64,000 bases of DNA from an uncultured Anaerofilum sp. (lineage in GTDB: Bacteria > Bacillota > Clostridia > Oscillospirales > Ruminococcaceae). Below, in pieces: positions 42,150-51,600 of this stretch; position 1 is the first letter of the stretch, and every line of letters starts with the position of its first letter. The notes under the pieces are model-generated. The model saw only the letters and a program-made list of their open reading frames with translations, was not told the DNA's origin and searched no databases. The stretch covers positions 124,001 to 188,000 of the forward strand of contig CALWZC010000001.1 in the NCBI GenBank assembly GCA_944385935.1. Direction: 5' to 3'. A program made the translations under genes and the position numbers.

Positions 42150-44558
42150 TTAGAGCACAGGTTTTGTATGCCAGATATCTCGTGCATAGTCCTGTACAGC
42201 ACGGTCAGCAGAGAATACACCACTGTTGGCAATATTCATCAAGCTCATGCGATTCCATACCTCCGGCTTGAGGTATAGCTCGCTAATTTTTGCCTGTGCT
42301 TCTCGGTAAGCGCGGAAATCGGCAAGAACCATATAGGGGTCACTGGAACGTAGGTTGTTAACAATTTCATGGAAACTATCGCCATTAAAGCCCTTTTCCA
42401 AGAAGTCCAAAACCTCTTGTGCAATATCATCGGTATGCAAGAAGCTGTTAGGATGGTAGCCCAGCTCTTTGAGATGCTCTACTTCTTCAGTGCGCATACC
42501 AAAGATAATTTCATTTTCCATGCCGGCAGCCTGTGCAATTTCCACGTTGGCACCATCCAATGTGCCCAAAGTAATAGCACCGTTTAACATAAACTTCATG
42601 TTTCCTGTACCAGAAGCCTCGGTTCCTGCCAAGCTGATTTGTTCGCTAATCTCGCTGGCGGGCATTAGGCGTTCACTGGTGGTTACACAGTAATCTTCCA
42701 AGTATACCACACGCAGTTTTTCACGGATAATGGGGTCGGAATCAATCAATGCACCCAATTTGCAGATAAGGCGAATCATCTGTTTAGCCATATAATAGCC
42801 GGGGGCAGCCTTTGCACCAAAGATATAGGTCTTGGGCAAGAAGTCAGCATTGGGGTTTTCTTTCAAGTACAGATATTGTGCAGCAATGTTCAGTGCATTG
42901 AGGTGCTGACGTTTATACTCGTGCATGCGCTTTACTTGCACATCGAATATCGAGTTGGGGTCGATAATTTGACCGGTGGTTTTTTCCAAATGGGCAGCAA
43001 AACGCTGCTTGTTTTCCAATTTGGATTTTGCCAAGGCTTCCAAAACGGTGGAATCATTCTTGTACTTTTCAAACTCTTTCAGCTTGCAAGCATCCTGCTT
43101 GAAACCATCTCCAATGGTGCTGCTCAACAACTTTGTCAAAGAGGGGTTGGAAGCCAGCAACCAGCGGCGGTAAGCAATGCCGTTGGTAACATTGGTGAAC
43201 TTTTTGGGCTCATACAGGTAGTAATCGTGGAATACACTGTCCTTAATGATTTCGCTGTGCAGCTTTGATACACCATTGATGGTGTGGCATACATAACAGC
43301 AGATGTTGGCCATGCGTACCTGACCATCACCCAAAATTGCCATATAGTTGATTTTTCCTTCGTCGCCGGGGAACTTCTTTTCAAAGTCCTCTCGACAACG
43401 GCGGTTCATCTCGCAAACGATGGAGTAGATGCGGGGCAGAGTGCGACGGAAAATATCTTCATTCCATTTTTCCAGTGCCTCGCTCATAACAGTGTGGTTG
43501 GTATAGGCAAAGGTGCGGCAAGTGATGTCAAAGGCCTTGTCCCAGCTATAACCACACTCATCCAACAAAATGCGCATCAGTTCGGGAATTGCCAAGGTTG
43601 GATGGGTATCGTTGATGTGGATAGCGATTTTATCAGGTAGGCTGTCCATAGTGCCATACTGAGCCAAATGGTTGTGTACAATATCACCAACAGAAGCAGC
43701 AGAGAGGAAGTATTGCTGACGCAAACGCAGAATTTTTCCCTCGGTGTGGTTATCGTTGGGATAGAGGATTTTACTGATTAGCTCGGCGGAAGCATTTTTG
43801 TGCAAAGCAGAACCGTAGTCGCCTCCGTTGAAGCTGTCCATGTCAAATCCGGGAGCCTTTGCCTGCCACAAACGCAGCTTGGAAACGCCCTTAGAATTGT
43901 AGCCAGAAACATACATATCACTGGGCACGGCGATAACACTGTTGTAGTTGTGATGGCTTACATGGTGGAATCCATCTTCCCAGCTTTCAGAAATTTCTCC
44001 ATCAAATTTTACTTCAATGGACTGGTCGGGATGGCTTTTCAGCCATACGCCACCACCGGGAAGCCAGTTGTCGGCGCGCTCTTGCTGCCAACCATCCACA
44101 ATTTTCTGACGGAAAATACCATACTCGTACAAAATGGAATAGCCAGTCATGGGCAGGCATTCGGTAGCTGCACCGTCCAAATAGCAAGCGGCCAAACGGC
44201 CAAGGCCGCCATTGCCCAGTCCAGCATCTGGCTCTAAATCGTACAGATTCTCTAGTTTAAACTCATATTCTGCAAGTACCTGTTCAGCAACCTCATTCAA
44301 TCCCAAGTTGAACAAGTTTGTTTTCAGGCTGCGTCCCATCAAGAACTCCATGCACAGGTAATACACCTGCTTGGAATTGGAACCATAGGTACGGCTGAGG
44401 AATTTTTTGTGGCGACTGCTGAGAATGCGTCGGCATACCAATGCTAAAGCACGGTAAATCTGGTCGGCTGTGGCGGTGAGAAAATCTACCGCAAATTCCT
44501 TGTACAGGGTATCCGCCAGAAGTTTTTCAAATTCTTTTTTGCTGTATGCTGTGTTCAA
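42150..44558 (-). CDS. glgP: Glycogen/maltodextrin phosphorylase
   Basis: 802 residues from the TTG at 44558, which is 9 nt after AGGAG; another TTG three codons upstream (44567) abuts AGGAG and is too close. Uses inorganic phosphate to release glucose 1-phosphate from alpha-1,4-glucans. Motifs: YYLCMEFLMGRSL and DAGLGNGGLGRLAACYLDG near the N-terminus, HINDTHPTLAIPELMR, DVQVKRMHEYKRQ, and EASGTGNMKFMLNGA with the pyridoxal phosphate Lys. Full length for bacterial phosphorylase. Own promoter and terminator. Confidence 0.97.
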   Translation of the reverse strand: MNTAYSKKEFEKLLADTLYKEFAVDFLTATADQIYRALALVCRRILSSRHKKFLSRTYGSNSKQVYYLCMEFLMGRSLKTNLFNLGLNEVAEQVLAEYEFKLENLYDLEPDAGLGNGGLGRLAACYLDGAATECLPMTGYSILYEYGIFRQKIVDGWQQERADNWLPGGGVWLKSHPDQSIEVKFDGEISESWEDGFHHVSHHNYNSVIAVPSDMYVSGYNSKGVSKLRLWQAKAPGFDMDSFNGGDYGSALHKNASAELISKILYPNDNHTEGKILRLRQQYFLSAASVGDIVHNHLAQYGTMDSLPDKIAIHINDTHPTLAIPELMRILLDECGYSWDKAFDITCRTFAYTNHTVMSEALEKWNEDIFRRTLPRIYSIVCEMNRRCREDFEKKFPGDEGKINYMAILGDGQVRMANICCYVCHTINGVSKLHSEIIKDSVFHDYYLYEPKKFTNVTNGIAYRRWLLASNPSLTKLLSSTIGDGFKQDACKLKEFEKYKNDSTVLEALAKSKLENKQRFAAHLEKTTGQIIDPNSIFDVQVKRMHEYKRQHLNALNIAAQYLYLKENPNADFLPKTYIFGAKAAPGYYMAKQMIRLICKLGALIDSDPIIREKLRVVYLEDYCVTTSERLMPASEISEQISLAGTEASGTGNMKFMLNGAITLGTLDGANVEIAQAAGMENEIIFGMRTEEVEHLKELGYHPNSFLHTDDIAQEVLDFLEKGFNGDSFHEIVNNLRSSDPYMVLADFRAYREAQAKISELYLKPEVWNRMSLMNIANSGVFSADRAVQDYARDIWHTKPVL

Positions 44559-44695
44559 GAAACTCAACTCCTAAAATTGAAATTTGGAATACGCTCACGG
44601 AAAGGGAAACTGCACACCGAACATGGCAACAATATTACAAATTGCCCAAAGAAAGCACTGAAATATTGTTAAAAAAATACCAACGGTTATTTTCT

Positions 44696-44724
44696 ATTAT
44701 AAGCACTCAAAAGGCTTTTTTCAA
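44696..44724 (-). promoter_or_regulatory. Promoter of glgP
   Basis: On the minus strand TTGAAA (44724-44719) and TATAAT (44701-44696) with a 17-bp spacer. Confidence 0.78.
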
Positions 44725-44826
44725 GGAAAAATCCAGTTTTTTATCTTTCATCTGCCACTTCATAAACAAAACTAACATGACATCAGAAAAAATTTAGAGA
44801 AAGTAAAAAATATTTTAAAAAAGCAC

Positions 44827-44855
44827 TTTTTCTTTCAAGGCGTATCCACTATAAT
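44827..44855 (+). promoter_or_regulatory. Possible promoter of the zapA operon
   Basis: A consensus TATAAT at 44850-44855 is preceded at 17 bp by a weak TTTTTC. The remainder of the 480-nt gap between glgP and zapA is AT-rich and shows no gene. Confidence 0.45.
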
Positions 44856-45040
44856 AGTGTAAGGTACTTTTGAAAGATATAAACCAGCGGGTTGCTGAAA
44901 AATGCAAGGATAAAAGCAAAAGCATTTTTGTGAAAATAGAACAAAAATGATAGTTTTGTCTGTTTGATGTTTACAAGATATTTATGAGTAGTTTGCTTTT
45001 GAAAGTGCCAAGGAATGAGAAAGAAAAGAGGTTTTTTATA

Positions 45041-45457
45041 ATGCCTGCAAATAAAATACGCTTAGAAATTTGTGGAACTACATATGTGGTGTCATCTACA
45101 GATACAGAACCCTATGTGACCGAGTTGGCAGAGAGAATAGACAAAAATATGAATGAAATTTTGGCAGGAAACCCCTCTGCCAGTGTGACCACTGCCGCTG
45201 TATTGTGTGCATTGGAATATTTGGATGAGTGGCAAAAGTCTACCATGGGCGCAGAGAATATGCGTGCTCAGATTAAAGATTATTTAGAAGATGCTGCCCG
45301 TGCTAAGATGGCAGCAGAGGAAAGCCGTAGGGAATTGGAGCGAGTGCGCAAGGAATTGGATGAATTGAAAATGCAATATGCTTCTGTGCAACAGGCTAGT
45401 CAAACAGCCGAAGTAGAGCAACAGGAAGCAGAGCAAGAAACAGAAGAGGAGCAATAA
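45041..45457 (+). CDS. zapA: Cell division protein ZapA
   Basis: 138 residues from the ATG at 45041, 9 nt after AAAAGAGG. The N-terminal ZapA domain shows IRLEICGTTYVVSSTDTEPYVTELAERIDKNM over residues ~5-37. The central helix VTTAAVLCALEYLDEW and a long acidic, Gln/Glu-rich coiled coil (residues ~75-138) follow. It binds FtsZ and bundles filaments at the division site. It overlaps the U32 peptidase gene by one base (TAATG). The long Glu-rich tail is larger than the core family. Confidence 0.88.
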   Translation: MPANKIRLEICGTTYVVSSTDTEPYVTELAERIDKNMNEILAGNPSASVTTAAVLCALEYLDEWQKSTMGAENMRAQIKDYLEDAARAKMAAEESRRELERVRKELDELKMQYASVQQASQTAEVEQQEAEQETEEEQ

Positions 45458-47484
45458 TGGCACAATGGGAAATTCTTGCCCCAGCAGGAAATGAGGAAAT
45501 GTTGAGGGCAGCCGTATTTAGTGGGGCAGATGCGGTATATTTGGGGCTTACCTCCTTTAACGCTCGTCGCAGTGCCGGAAACTTTACGCCAGAGGCATTG
45601 AAAGAGGCTGTTTCCTTTTGCCATGCCAGAGGGGTAAAGGTCTATGTGACACTAAATACAACCATCTACACTGACGAGTTGCCTGCCATGGAGCAGACAA
45701 TCAAGGATATTGCAAAGGCTGGTGCTGATGCTGCCATTGTGCAGGATTTGGGTGTGGCAAAATTGGTGAAGCTATGCGCACCAGAATTGCCATTGCATGG
45801 AAGTACCCAGATGAGCATTCATAGCTTGGCAGGTGCAAAACAACTTGCTAAGATGGGATTTTCTAGAGTGATTCCAGCAAGGGAACTTTCCTTAGAGGAA
45901 ATTCAAGTTATTGCGCAAAATTGTGGCATTGAAGTGGAATGCTTTGTTCATGGTGCCATGTGTATGAGCATTAGCGGTCAGTGCATGATGAGTGCTTTTC
46001 TAGGTGGACGAAGTGGCAACAGGGGAAGCTGTGCAGGCCCTTGCCGGTTGCCTTTTGCTGCGGACGGAAGTGGACAAGCACATTTGTCTTTAAAAGATAT
46101 GTCTTTGTTAGACCATGTGCAGGAAATGCACAAAGCTGGTGTTTGCAGCTTTAAAATAGAGGGGAGAATGCGTACCCCAGAATATGTAGCTGCTGTTGTT
46201 ACTGCCTGTCGTGCAGCACGAGAGGGGGAAACCTTTGACCGCCAACTGGTGAAGGGTGTGTTTTCCCGTTCTGGTTTTACAGATGGATATTTGACAGGGC
46301 AAAGAGATGGGCGAATGTTTGGAGTTCGCACAAAAGCAGACACAGAGGAAGGCAAAAAGGCTTTGCCCCAAGCAAGGGAGGCCTATCGGCGAGAACTTGG
46401 ACGCATTGCTGTGGACATGACCTTGACCATAGAGGAGGAAGGAGCAAAGCTGAAATGCACCGATGGAACTGCAACAGCAGTGGTATATTTAGAACAACTT
46501 CCTGAACCCGCTCAAAAAGAACAGACCGCCGCCATAGAACGTTGCCTTTCCAAAACAGGAGGTACTCCCTTTGTTGTAGGAAAAATCATGGTGCAAAGTG
46601 AAAAAAGTTGGTATTTGCCTGCCAATGCTTTGAACGAAGCAAGGCGGCAGGTATTGGACCAGCTTTTGCAAAAACGTAGCAAGGTGGAACCATGGGAGTA
46701 TCATTCTGTGCCATTGGAGCAGGTTCGGCATACTATGCCTGCTAAAAAACAGCTTTGGGCAAGGTTTGCTGCTTTTGAACAACTTGACTTAGAGCAAAGC
46801 GATAGGTTTGAAAAAATTATTTTGCCCATTGCACAGGCGGAAAAAGTTCCTCCTTCTCTGCGAGAGAAAACCATTTTGGAGCTGCCTCGCGCCATGTTTG
46901 GGGTTTTGGAGCAAGACACAAAAAACAGAATCCAGAAGGCAGCCAAAGAGGGATTTGCTGGCTTTGAGGCACAAAATCTTGCCCATTTTTTCCTGTGTCA
47001 AGGGCTTCCTGTTTTTGCAGGGTTTGGCATGAATCTTACAAACCAACTTTCCGCACAAGCTGCCGCCGATTTGGGAGCAAAGGCAGTAACACTATTGCCG
47101 GAACTTTCAGCACAGCAAATAGAAGAAATTTCCCCAACAGTGCCTACAGGTGCCATTGGTTATGGCCATTTGCCTTTGATGCTTACTCGTGCTTGCCCCA
47201 TGCACAACGTTCGTTCTTGTCAAGGCTGCCCCAAACGAGGGGAACTGACCGACCGAAAAAATAGGCAATTTCCAGTGCGCTGTGGCTTAGGTGTTCGTAC
47301 CATCTTCAATCCAGTGCCTTTGTATTTGGGGGATAAACCCAAAGCCTTAAACTGTGACTATGAAATCCTCTACTTTAGCATTGAATCTCCCGATAGAATT
47401 CGGCAGGTAGTGGAGTTGTACACAAATAACCAGCCTTTTGATAAGGAATTGACCAGAGGATTGTATTTTAAGGGAACAGATTGA
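45457..47484 (+). CDS. U32 family peptidase / RlhA-type protein
   Basis: 675 residues. N-terminal TIM-barrel-like part LAPAGNEEMLRAAVFSGADAVYLGL, then the U32 signature ECFVHGAMCMSISGQCMMS near residue 170, GNRGSCAGPCRLPF with Cys residues that may bind an iron-sulfur cluster, and FKIEGRMRTPEYVA. A DUF3656-like middle is followed by a C-terminal extension with further Cys (ACPMHNVRSCQGCPKRG). Close relatives act in tRNA/rRNA hydroxylation with prephenate; others are called peptidases. The exact activity is uncertain. Translation is coupled to zapA, a common pairing in Clostridia. Confidence 0.9.
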   Translation: MAQWEILAPAGNEEMLRAAVFSGADAVYLGLTSFNARRSAGNFTPEALKEAVSFCHARGVKVYVTLNTTIYTDELPAMEQTIKDIAKAGADAAIVQDLGVAKLVKLCAPELPLHGSTQMSIHSLAGAKQLAKMGFSRVIPARELSLEEIQVIAQNCGIEVECFVHGAMCMSISGQCMMSAFLGGRSGNRGSCAGPCRLPFAADGSGQAHLSLKDMSLLDHVQEMHKAGVCSFKIEGRMRTPEYVAAVVTACRAAREGETFDRQLVKGVFSRSGFTDGYLTGQRDGRMFGVRTKADTEEGKKALPQAREAYRRELGRIAVDMTLTIEEEGAKLKCTDGTATAVVYLEQLPEPAQKEQTAAIERCLSKTGGTPFVVGKIMVQSEKSWYLPANALNEARRQVLDQLLQKRSKVEPWEYHSVPLEQVRHTMPAKKQLWARFAAFEQLDLEQSDRFEKIILPIAQAEKVPPSLREKTILELPRAMFGVLEQDTKNRIQKAAKEGFAGFEAQNLAHFFLCQGLPVFAGFGMNLTNQLSAQAAADLGAKAVTLLPELSAQQIEEISPTVPTGAIGYGHLPLMLTRACPMHNVRSCQGCPKRGELTDRKNRQFPVRCGLGVRTIFNPVPLYLGDKPKALNCDYEILYFSIESPDRIRQVVELYTNNQPFDKELTRGLYFKGTD

Positions 47485-47526
47485 GTTTGTTGCTGGATTA
47501 TCAAATTTTAAGAAGGAGAGAATGGA

Positions 47527-47994
47527 ATGCAAATTCCCTTTCAGATATTTCATCCTGATGCAAAGCCTCCTGTTTATGGGTCGGATGGAGCAGCGGCAGC
47601 GGATTTGTGCGCCATCTGCCCACCAGAAGGTATAGAGATTTCTCCGGGACAGCGTGTGCTAATCCCCACAGGGATTGGAGTGGAATTGCCCCAAGGCTAT
47701 GTGGGGTTGGTATTTGCTCGCAGTAGTATGGGGATAAAGCATGGAATTGCATTGTCCAATGGTGTGGGAGTAATTGACTGGGACTATCGGGGGGCTATCT
47801 CGGTGGGACTGGTAAATTTGTCAGATAAAAGCTATCGAATTTTGCCGGGGGAACGAATTGCACAACTGGCTGTGATGCCAGTGTGTACCCCACAATTTGT
47901 AGAGGTACAGCAACTTTCTCAGACAGAACGGGGACAAGGGGGCTTTGGCTCCACTGGTCGGGTGGAATTGACCACAAAGGAGGAAATACAATGA
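47527..47994 (+). CDS. dut: dUTP diphosphatase (deoxyuridine triphosphatase)
   Basis: 155 residues, trimeric dUTPase family. The five motifs are visible: GSDGAAAADL (1), ARSSMG near residue 66 (2), NGVGVIDWDYRG near residue 80 with the catalytic Asp (3), LPGERIAQLAV (4) and the mobile Gly-rich ERGQGGFGSTGR (5). It hydrolyses dUTP to dUMP and pyrophosphate, keeping uracil out of DNA. The ATG follows AAGAAGGAGAGA. It overlaps the next gene by 4 nt (ATGA). Confidence 0.96.
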   Translation: MQIPFQIFHPDAKPPVYGSDGAAAADLCAICPPEGIEISPGQRVLIPTGIGVELPQGYVGLVFARSSMGIKHGIALSNGVGVIDWDYRGAISVGLVNLSDKSYRILPGERIAQLAVMPVCTPQFVEVQQLSQTERGQGGFGSTGRVELTTKEEIQ

Positions 47995-48251
47995 AACAAG
48001 GCCTACTTCTCTGCTTTTATATTCTAGGTGGCATTGTGGTGGGAGCCATGTTTGCTGGCATTTGTGAAGAAATTCCAATGCTGAAGTGGCTTGCCTATTC
48101 CCACAGCATTGGTATCAGTAAAGGCAACCCTTTGGTGTTGGACTTATCTGTGTTGAAAATTACCTTTGCTTTTTCTATGGGAATTAGTGTGGCACAGATT
48201 GTCACCATTGCAGGGGCTTTGTTTTTGTATAACCGTTCCTCTTTTCGGTAA
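47991..48251 (+). CDS. DUF4321 family small membrane protein
   Basis: 86 residues from the ATG at 47991, behind AAAGGAGG and overlapping the dut stop as ATGA. Two hydrophobic helices: residues ~4-25 (LLLCFYILGGIVVGAMFAGI) and ~57-80 (FSMGISVAQIVTIAGALFLY), joined by a loop with LDLSVLKITFAF. This two-helix layout next to maf matches DUF4321 proteins of Firmicutes. Function unknown. Confidence 0.8.
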   Translation: MKQGLLLCFYILGGIVVGAMFAGICEEIPMLKWLAYSHSIGISKGNPLVLDLSVLKITFAFSMGISVAQIVTIAGALFLYNRSSFR

Positions 48252-48314
48252 CTGGTTGTAGAAAAATAACCCGGTTTTTGAAAAATGTGAAATAAAAAAA
48301 GAGGTTTATTCGTT

Positions 48315-48869
48315 ATGAACATTGTATTGGCTTCTGGCAGCCCTAGACGAAAAGAATTGTTGGCAATGATTACCCCAGACTTTGAGGTGATTTGCAGCGA
48401 TGTGGACGAATCTGCCATTTCTGCCCCAACCCCTGCCTTGTTGGCACAAGAGCTTGCAAAAGCAAAGTGCCTTGCAGTAGCAAGCAACCATCCACAGCAG
48501 GTTGTAATTGGATGTGATACTGTGGTGGAGCAAAATGGCACAGTGTATGGAAAGCCTTCCAATGCAGCACATGCTGTGCAAATGCTTACCTCTCTTTCGG
48601 GAGCAAGCCATCAGGTACACACAGGGGTGTGCATTGCACAAGGGGACAAAGTGGAATCCTTTGTAGTGACAAGCATTGTGAAATTTTATCCCCTTACTTT
48701 GCAACAAATTGAAGCCTATGTACAAACAGGAGAGCCATTTGACAAAGCCGGAGGATATGGAATCCAAGGGGGAGCCGCCCTATTCTGCGAAGGGATTGAG
48801 GGTTGTTACTACAACATTATGGGTTTTCCTGTTTCAAGAGTTGCCCGCGCTTTGGAGCATTTTTTGTGA
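48315..48869 (+). CDS. maf: Maf family nucleotide pyrophosphatase
   Basis: 184 residues, standard length. The start LASGSPRRKELL is the family signature, followed by the catalytic Asp in VIGCDTVV near residue 67 and GKPSNAAHAVQML. DKAGGYGIQGGAALF near the C-terminus is the second conserved motif. Maf enzymes hydrolyse non-canonical or dTTP/UTP-type nucleotides and may restrain division. It sits between DUF4321 and mreB, a typical Firmicute order (maf-mreB). Confidence 0.95.
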   Translation: MNIVLASGSPRRKELLAMITPDFEVICSDVDESAISAPTPALLAQELAKAKCLAVASNHPQQVVIGCDTVVEQNGTVYGKPSNAAHAVQMLTSLSGASHQVHTGVCIAQGDKVESFVVTSIVKFYPLTLQQIEAYVQTGEPFDKAGGYGIQGGAALFCEGIEGCYYNIMGFPVSRVARALEHFL

Positions 48870-48915
48870 ATTTTGGAAAAAACTGCAAAGAAAGTCTGTT
48901 TTTTTTCACTTTACG

Positions 48916-48944
48916 TTGAGAATAGTCGTACTTATGGTTATAAT
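48916..48944 (+). promoter_or_regulatory. Promoter of mreB
   Basis: TTGAGA at 48916-48921 and TATAAT at 48939-48944 with a 17-bp spacer, 88 nt before the start codon. Confidence 0.82.
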
Positions 48945-49032
48945 ATAAAAGAATGACTTATTGAATGAAGCGGATGGTATTTAGCATACAATATCCGTGG
49001 GAGATAGATTGTGGCGAAGGAGTATAAAAATA

Positions 49033-50058
49033 ATGGGTCTGTTTGATTTTGATAAAAGTATTGGTATTGATTTGGGAACTGCAAACACATTGGTGTACTT
49101 GAAAGGAAAAGGAATCATTCTGCGTGAGCCCTCGGTAGTAGCTGTGGATACAAAGGCAGAGCGTGTGCGCAGCGTTGGCCATGAGGCAAAGGCTGTGATT
49201 GGTCGTACCCCTGGCAGCATTGTGGCTGTTCGTCCTTTGAAAGATGGTGTTATTGCCGATTTTGACATTACCACCAATATGTTGGAATATTTTATCAAGA
49301 AGGTCTGCGGAAGCAGCCGTTTTGTAAAGCCCCGTGTGGTTATCTGCATCCCCTCTGGTGTTACTGAGGTAGAAAAGAGAGCTGTAAAAACTGCAAGCAT
49401 GAACGCTGGTGCTCGTCAGGTAAGTGTAATCGAAGAACCCATGGCGGCAGCTATCGGTGCAGGTTTGCCTGTAAGTGAGCCTTCTGGTAGCATGGTTGTA
49501 GATATTGGTGGCGGTACCAGTGAAGTGGCTGTTATCAGTTTGGGCGGTATTGTAGCAGCCCAGAGTGAACGTGTGGGAGGCGATGCCTTTGACCGTGCTA
49601 TCATCGACTATATCAAGCGTAAATATAACCTGCTGATTGGTGAGCGTACCGCCGAGCAGATTAAAATTGAAATTGGCAGTGCTTATGTTTTGGATGAAGA
49701 ATTGACCATGGACATCAAGGGTCGAAATTTGGCAGATGGTCTACCCAAAAATATTACCATTCGTTCCGAGGAAGTGCGTGAGGCATTGAGCGAGGCTTTG
49801 AGCCGTGTGGTTCGTGCTGTAAAAGAAACTTTGGAGCACACTCCCCCAGAACTGAGCGCGGATATTATCGACCATGGCATTACCCTTACTGGTGGCGGTG
49901 CATTGCTGCGTGGATTGGACAGACTCATTCAGTCTGCTACTGGTATTGATGTTCATGTTGCCGAAAACCCACTAGACTGTGTTGCCGCAGGTACTGGCGC
50001 AGTGCTGGATAACATCGAGCTGTTGCGCAGCTTGGAGGATGAAAGCGGCCGGCTGTAA
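49033..50058 (+). CDS. mreB: Rod shape-determining protein MreB
   Basis: 341 residues from the ATG at 49033, behind GCGAAGGAGTA; the frame opens a little earlier without a signal. Actin-fold motifs: phosphate-1 IGIDLGTANTLVYLKGKG, connect-1, phosphate-2 VVDIGGGTSEVAVISLGG near residue 158, and adenosine motif ITLTGGGALLRGLD. It polymerises on the inner membrane face and organises lateral wall synthesis with MreC, MreD and PBP2, which follow. The organism is therefore probably rod-shaped. Confidence 0.97.
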   Translation: MGLFDFDKSIGIDLGTANTLVYLKGKGIILREPSVVAVDTKAERVRSVGHEAKAVIGRTPGSIVAVRPLKDGVIADFDITTNMLEYFIKKVCGSSRFVKPRVVICIPSGVTEVEKRAVKTASMNAGARQVSVIEEPMAAAIGAGLPVSEPSGSMVVDIGGGTSEVAVISLGGIVAAQSERVGGDAFDRAIIDYIKRKYNLLIGERTAEQIKIEIGSAYVLDEELTMDIKGRNLADGLPKNITIRSEEVREALSEALSRVVRAVKETLEHTPPELSADIIDHGITLTGGGALLRGLDRLIQSATGIDVHVAENPLDCVAAGTGAVLDNIELLRSLEDESGRL

Positions 50059-50073
50059 CAGTAAAACCAACCA

Positions 50074-50112
50074 CGGGCGGCCCCACAAAAGGGCTGCCCG
50101 TTTTGCTTTATT
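50074..50112 (+). terminator. Terminator-like hairpin between mreB and mreC
   Basis: A 10-bp stem with one wobble (50074-50083 with 50091-50100) is followed by TTTTGCTTTATTTT. As mreC follows in 38 nt, it probably gives partial termination that lowers mreC-mreD-PBP2 relative to mreB. Confidence 0.75.
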
Positions 50113-50137
50113 TTCATAACAGAAGGGGGAAAGGGGA

Positions 50138-51019
50138 TTGAAGGATTTTTTCCAAACAGCAAGATTTAAGGCATTGCTGACCGCTTGTGTTGTGTTGGCA
50201 GGAATCATGGCATATGCAGGAGCCAATGGACGGTTGCAGTCTGCTCCACAGGAAGTGCTTTCTGCTGCCTTGGTGCCGCTGCAAAGAATTACTGCTATTT
50301 TTTCTAATGGAATTTCTGGGGTAGCAGACCATTTTGTTCATTTGGATAGTGTGGTGAAAGAAAACGAAGAACTGAAGGAAGAAAATGCCCAACTGAGAGA
50401 ACAACTGGTAGAGCTAGACCAATACAAGGCCGAAAATGAAATGTTTCGTAGTGCAAACAATCTAAAAGAGGAACATCCAGACTACACATTGCTTCCGGGC
50501 TTTGTAATTGGTCGTGACCCGCTGGACCAATTTTATTCCTTTACCATTGATGTGGGAACCAAACACGGAGTGGAAAAAGGCAATGTAGTAGTTAGTGAGC
50601 ATGGCTATCTTGTGGGTATGGTATTGGATTCTACCTATACTTCTGCAAAGGTTGTTACCATCTTAAATCCTACCTTGAATGTTTCGGGTATGGTCAGCCG
50701 TACTCGTGATAATGGTCTGGTAACAGGTCATGACCAACTGGCTGGGGAAGGGCTTTGTTTGATGAATAATCTCCCTCGCAGTACACAGGCTGCTGTGGGT
50801 GATGAGGTAATTACCACAGGTATGGGCGAGGTATTCCCGGCAGACTTACTGATTGGAAGAATTACCGATATTGAAACAGAAGCCAGTGGACAGTCTATGC
50901 AAGCCAAAATTCAGCCCGGGGAGGATATTGCAAGTATCCGCCAGGTTTTGGTATTGCTGGATACCGGTGAAGCTGTGGCACAGTCCTCAGAGGGCAACAA
51001 CCAAAGCGGTGAGGAGTGA
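50138..51019 (+). CDS. mreC: Rod shape-determining protein MreC
   Basis: 293 residues from a TTG at 50138, behind GGGGGAAAGGGGA. An N-terminal membrane helix (FKALLTACVVLAGIMAYAGA) is followed by a coiled coil (VKENEELKEENAQLREQL) and then two extracytoplasmic beta domains with GRDPLDQFYSFTIDVGTKHGVEKG near residue 130. MreC links the MreB filament to PBP2. The C-terminal tail after ~275 is polar and Ser/Glu rich. It overlaps or abuts mreD. Confidence 0.94.
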   Translation: MKDFFQTARFKALLTACVVLAGIMAYAGANGRLQSAPQEVLSAALVPLQRITAIFSNGISGVADHFVHLDSVVKENEELKEENAQLREQLVELDQYKAENEMFRSANNLKEEHPDYTLLPGFVIGRDPLDQFYSFTIDVGTKHGVEKGNVVVSEHGYLVGMVLDSTYTSAKVVTILNPTLNVSGMVSRTRDNGLVTGHDQLAGEGLCLMNNLPRSTQAAVGDEVITTGMGEVFPADLLIGRITDIETEASGQSMQAKIQPGEDIASIRQVLVLLDTGEAVAQSSEGNNQSGEE

Positions 51020-51024
51020 AAAAT

Positions 51025-51549
51025 ATGGAATCTCGATACCGTTTACAGAAACTTCTAGTGCTAAAATGGTTGTGCTACACACTGGTGCTTTTGCTGGGGG
51101 CAGCTCTACAAAGTACACCCAATTTTTTAACCATCGGAACAGTGAAACCAATTTTTATTTTGCCCATTTGTATGGCGGTTGCTTGTATAGAGGACCCCTA
51201 TCAAGGGGCATGGTTTGGCATGGTAGGAGGACTTTTGTGGGACTGGACAGCAGGACGGGTACCGGGCTTGTTAGCCATTGGGGTAGCGGTGATATGCTTT
51301 TTTGCAGGCATTATAGTGGTGTTGATTTTGCGAATCAATCACATGAATTTTATTTTATTGGCATTGGCAGGCACATGGCTGGTTGTGAGCATGGATTTTG
51401 TGTTTAACTATTGGATGAGGCGATACTCCCATCCAGAGGTGGAATATTTAGTCCGAGTATTACCCACAGTAGTATTTACAGCCGCCATTTCTCCGGCTGC
51501 TATGATGCTATTGAAAAAAATTCAAAAGAAATTCCAGCCCGAAGAATAA
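51025..51549 (+). CDS. mreD: Rod shape-determining protein MreD
   Basis: 174 residues from the ATG at 51025, 8 nt after GAGGAG that lies in the end of mreC; a GTG at 51016 overlaps that site. Five to six membrane helices with the family pattern: LLLGAALQSTPNF, GTVKPIFILPICMAVACIEDPYQGAWFGMVGGLLWDWTAG near residue 45, and RINHMNFILLALAGTWLVV. Membrane subunit of the elongasome. Followed after 51 nt by PBP2. Confidence 0.92.
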   Translation: MESRYRLQKLLVLKWLCYTLVLLLGAALQSTPNFLTIGTVKPIFILPICMAVACIEDPYQGAWFGMVGGLLWDWTAGRVPGLLAIGVAVICFFAGIIVVLILRINHMNFILLALAGTWLVVSMDFVFNYWMRRYSHPEVEYLVRVLPTVVFTAAISPAAMMLLKKIQKKFQPEE

Positions 51550-51600
51550 CCAAAGGGCTGGAATATATTGCGGAAATCTTAGGAAAGGAGTTCCGTTTTT

